NCBI GenBank assembly: GCA_027070385.1
Contig: JALXDW010000327.1
Location: forward strand, 2,201 to 8,938
Length of the DNA: 6,738 nt
DNA from: Chromatiales bacterium
GTDB taxonomy: Bacteria; Pseudomonadota; Gammaproteobacteria; UBA6429; Thiohalophilaceae
Direction of reading: 5' to 3'
Shown: piece by piece, positions 5,644 through 6,738 of the stretch
Position numbering within the stretch: position 1 is the first letter of the stretch
Layout: each line of letters begins with the position of its first letter
Notes under the pieces: model-generated
The model's input: the letters and a program-made list of their open reading frames with translations, nothing else
Told to the model about the DNA's origin: nothing
Databases searched by the model: none
Made by a program: the position numbers and the translations under genes

Positions 5644-6515
5644 GTGTACTTGTTAATAAAGACACCCGAGTGATCTGCCAGGGCTTTACCGGTAAACAAG
5701 GACAATTCCATTCTGAACAAGCGATTGAATATGGCACACAAATGGTGGGCGGTGTTACTCCGGGTAAAGGCGGACAAACGGCATTGGGCTTGCCGGTTTT
5801 TAACACGGTTAAAGATGCCGTTGCTGAGACTCAGGCCGATGCCTCGATTATTTTTGTACCGGCTCCATTTTGCAAAGATGCTATCCTCGAAGCTGTCGAT
5901 GCCGGTATTGAATTAATTGTTTGCATTACCGAAGGTATCCCAACACTCGATATGCTCGAAGCTACTCGTGTTGTTCGTGAAGCCGGTGCACGACTGATTG
6001 GCCCAAACTGTCCCGGCATTATTACCCCCGGTGAATGCAAGATTGGTATTATGCCTGGCTACATTCATCAACCGGGTAAAATTGGCATTGTTTCCCGTTC
6101 GGGAACTTTAACTTACGAAGCGGTTAACCAAACCACTGCATTAGGTTATGGGCAAAGTACCTGTATTGGTATTGGTGGCGACCCGATTCCTGGCACTCAC
6201 TTTATTGATTGTCTGGAACTGTTTGAACAAGACCCTCAAACCGAGGCCATCTTGATGGTGGGTGAAATTGGTGGTACTGCCGAAGAAGAAGCTGCTGAAT
6301 ATATCCAGTCGAATGTATCCAAACCCGTCGCTGCCTTTATTGCCGGTGCTTCTGCCCCTAAAGGAAAACGTATGGGGCATGCCGGTGCAATTATTGCAGG
6401 CGGTAAAGGCACAGCGGATGAAAAATTTGCAGCACTTGAAGCCGCCGGTGTTGTCACCGCCAAATCACCCAGTGAACTGGGTATTGCCATGCAACAAGCC
6501 ATTAATAATCAATAG
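5640..6515 (+). CDS. sucD: Succinyl-CoA synthetase (ADP-forming) alpha subunit
   Basis: This is the catalytic partner of SucC. It binds CoA and carries the histidine that is transiently phosphorylated. The product is 291 residues (E. coli 289). The N-terminal Rossmann CoA-binding domain has GFTGKQG at 15-21 and TPGKGG at 40-45, followed by [20 protein letters not shown] near 121-140. The C-terminal ligase domain contains the active-site sequence RMGHAGAI with H247, and the conserved glutamate E209 in VGEIGG that contacts it. No key residue is missing. The ATG overlaps the sucC stop, and GGAGGT at 5629-5634, inside the end of sucC, is a consensus ribosome-binding site 5 bases from the start, so equal subunit synthesis is built in. 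The tag gene begins only 7 bases after the stop with no terminator between, which suggests transcription continues into it. Confidence 0.97.
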   Translation: MSVLVNKDTRVICQGFTGKQGQFHSEQAIEYGTQMVGGVTPGKGGQTALGLPVFNTVKDAVAETQADASIIFVPAPFCKDAILEAVDAGIELIVCITEGIPTLDMLEATRVVREAGARLIGPNCPGIITPGECKIGIMPGYIHQPGKIGIVSRSGTLTYEAVNQTTALGYGQSTCIGIGGDPIPGTHFIDCLELFEQDPQTEAILMVGEIGGTAEEEAAEYIQSNVSKPVAAFIAGASAPKGKRMGHAGAIIAGGKGTADEKFAALEAAGVVTAKSPSELGIAMQQAINNQ

Positions 6516-6522
6516 CATATCT

Positions 6523-6738
6523 ATGCCAGAGAAAGACAAACAAAATCGATGCTCATGGTGTGGTAGTGATCCACTTTATGTTAAATACCATGACACGGAA
6601 TGGGGTGTACCGGTTTATAACGACCGCAAGTTATTTGAAAAACTTGTTTTAGAAGGTGCGCAAGCCGGTTTAAGCTGGATTACTATCTTAAAAAAACGTG
6701 CACACTACCGTAAAGTATTTGATAAATTTAACCCGGAA
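6523..6738 (+). CDS. tag: DNA-3-methyladenine glycosylase I, 5' part (runs off window)
   Basis: Tag excises 3-methyladenine from alkylated DNA as the first step of base excision repair. The first 72 codons are present and the frame is open to the last base. The N-terminus aligns well with E. coli TagI: RCSWCGSDPLYVKYHD, then EWGVPVYNDRKLFEKL, then EGAQAGLSWITILKKR. C10 and H23 correspond to the first two ligands of the zinc snap (C4 and H17 in E. coli). E44 and W52 correspond to base-recognition residues E38 and W46. The remaining zinc ligands lie beyond the window. The ATG at 6523 has no clear ribosome-binding site and lies 7 bases after the sucD stop, so expression probably depends on ribosomes finishing sucD. 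Six extra residues precede the first conserved cysteine relative to E. coli, an ordinary variation. Confidence 0.95.
   Translation, partial: MPEKDKQNRCSWCGSDPLYVKYHDTEWGVPVYNDRKLFEKLVLEGAQAGLSWITILKKRAHYRKVFDKFNPE

Noticed and set aside
5214..5777. 187-codon open frame on the - strand across the sucC-sucD junction
   Set aside because: It lies opposite two certain genes, has no recognisable domain, and is explained by the codon bias of the + strand genes.
4462..6515. Malate-CoA ligase (MtkAB) instead of succinyl-CoA synthetase
   Set aside because: The SucC opening residues and the SucD stretch [20 protein letters not shown] follow the succinyl-CoA synthetase pattern; no serine-cycle gene is nearby.
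1..6738. Mobile elements, CRISPR arrays, tRNA or rRNA genes, defence systems
   Set aside because: No transposase, integrase, regular repeat-spacer unit, tRNA-like cloverleaf or defence-protein motif was seen on either strand.

Overview
The window looks like chromosomal DNA from a gammaproteobacterium of low-to-moderate G+C. The basis is a GreB with the N-terminal MGRYRPP-type extension, a SucC/SucD pair whose key residues fall at nearly the same positions as in Escherichia coli, and a TagI-type 3-methyladenine glycosylase. No genus is assigned. Every supported gene lies on the + strand.

Layout. Positions 1-841 hold the 3' part of a MarR-type regulator gene and, 1 base later, a flavin-binding (PPOX-fold) protein gene. 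This part is visibly A+T-rich. Positions 842-1152 are a non-coding gap. Positions 1153-3469 carry three closely packed genes: a UbiA-superfamily membrane prenyltransferase, a zinc-independent quinone-oxidoreductase-type dehydrogenase, and a DUF2214-type four-helix membrane protein. The last two overlap by ATGA. Positions 3567-4061 encode GreB, preceded by two promoter candidates. Between greB and sucC lies an unannotated 42-codon gene with a strong ribosome-binding site (4177-4305), encoding a single-span membrane peptide. Positions 4462-6515 are sucC-sucD, overlapping by ATGA. Seven bases later starts tag, which runs off the window.

How the genes work together. SucC and SucD are the beta and alpha subunits of succinyl-CoA synthetase, the substrate-level phosphorylation step of the TCA cycle. 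GreB rescues backtracked RNA polymerase and Tag removes 3-methyladenine from DNA; both are housekeeping functions. The prenyltransferase/dehydrogenase/DUF2214 trio is arranged as an operon and suggests membrane-associated quinone or prenyl-lipid chemistry, but the substrate cannot be read from the sequence. The MarR/PPOX pair looks like a regulator with its target enzyme.

I see no mobile element, CRISPR array, rRNA, tRNA or defence system. The least explained items are the 42-residue peptide gene, the prenyltransferase trio, and the layered leader in front of sucC.
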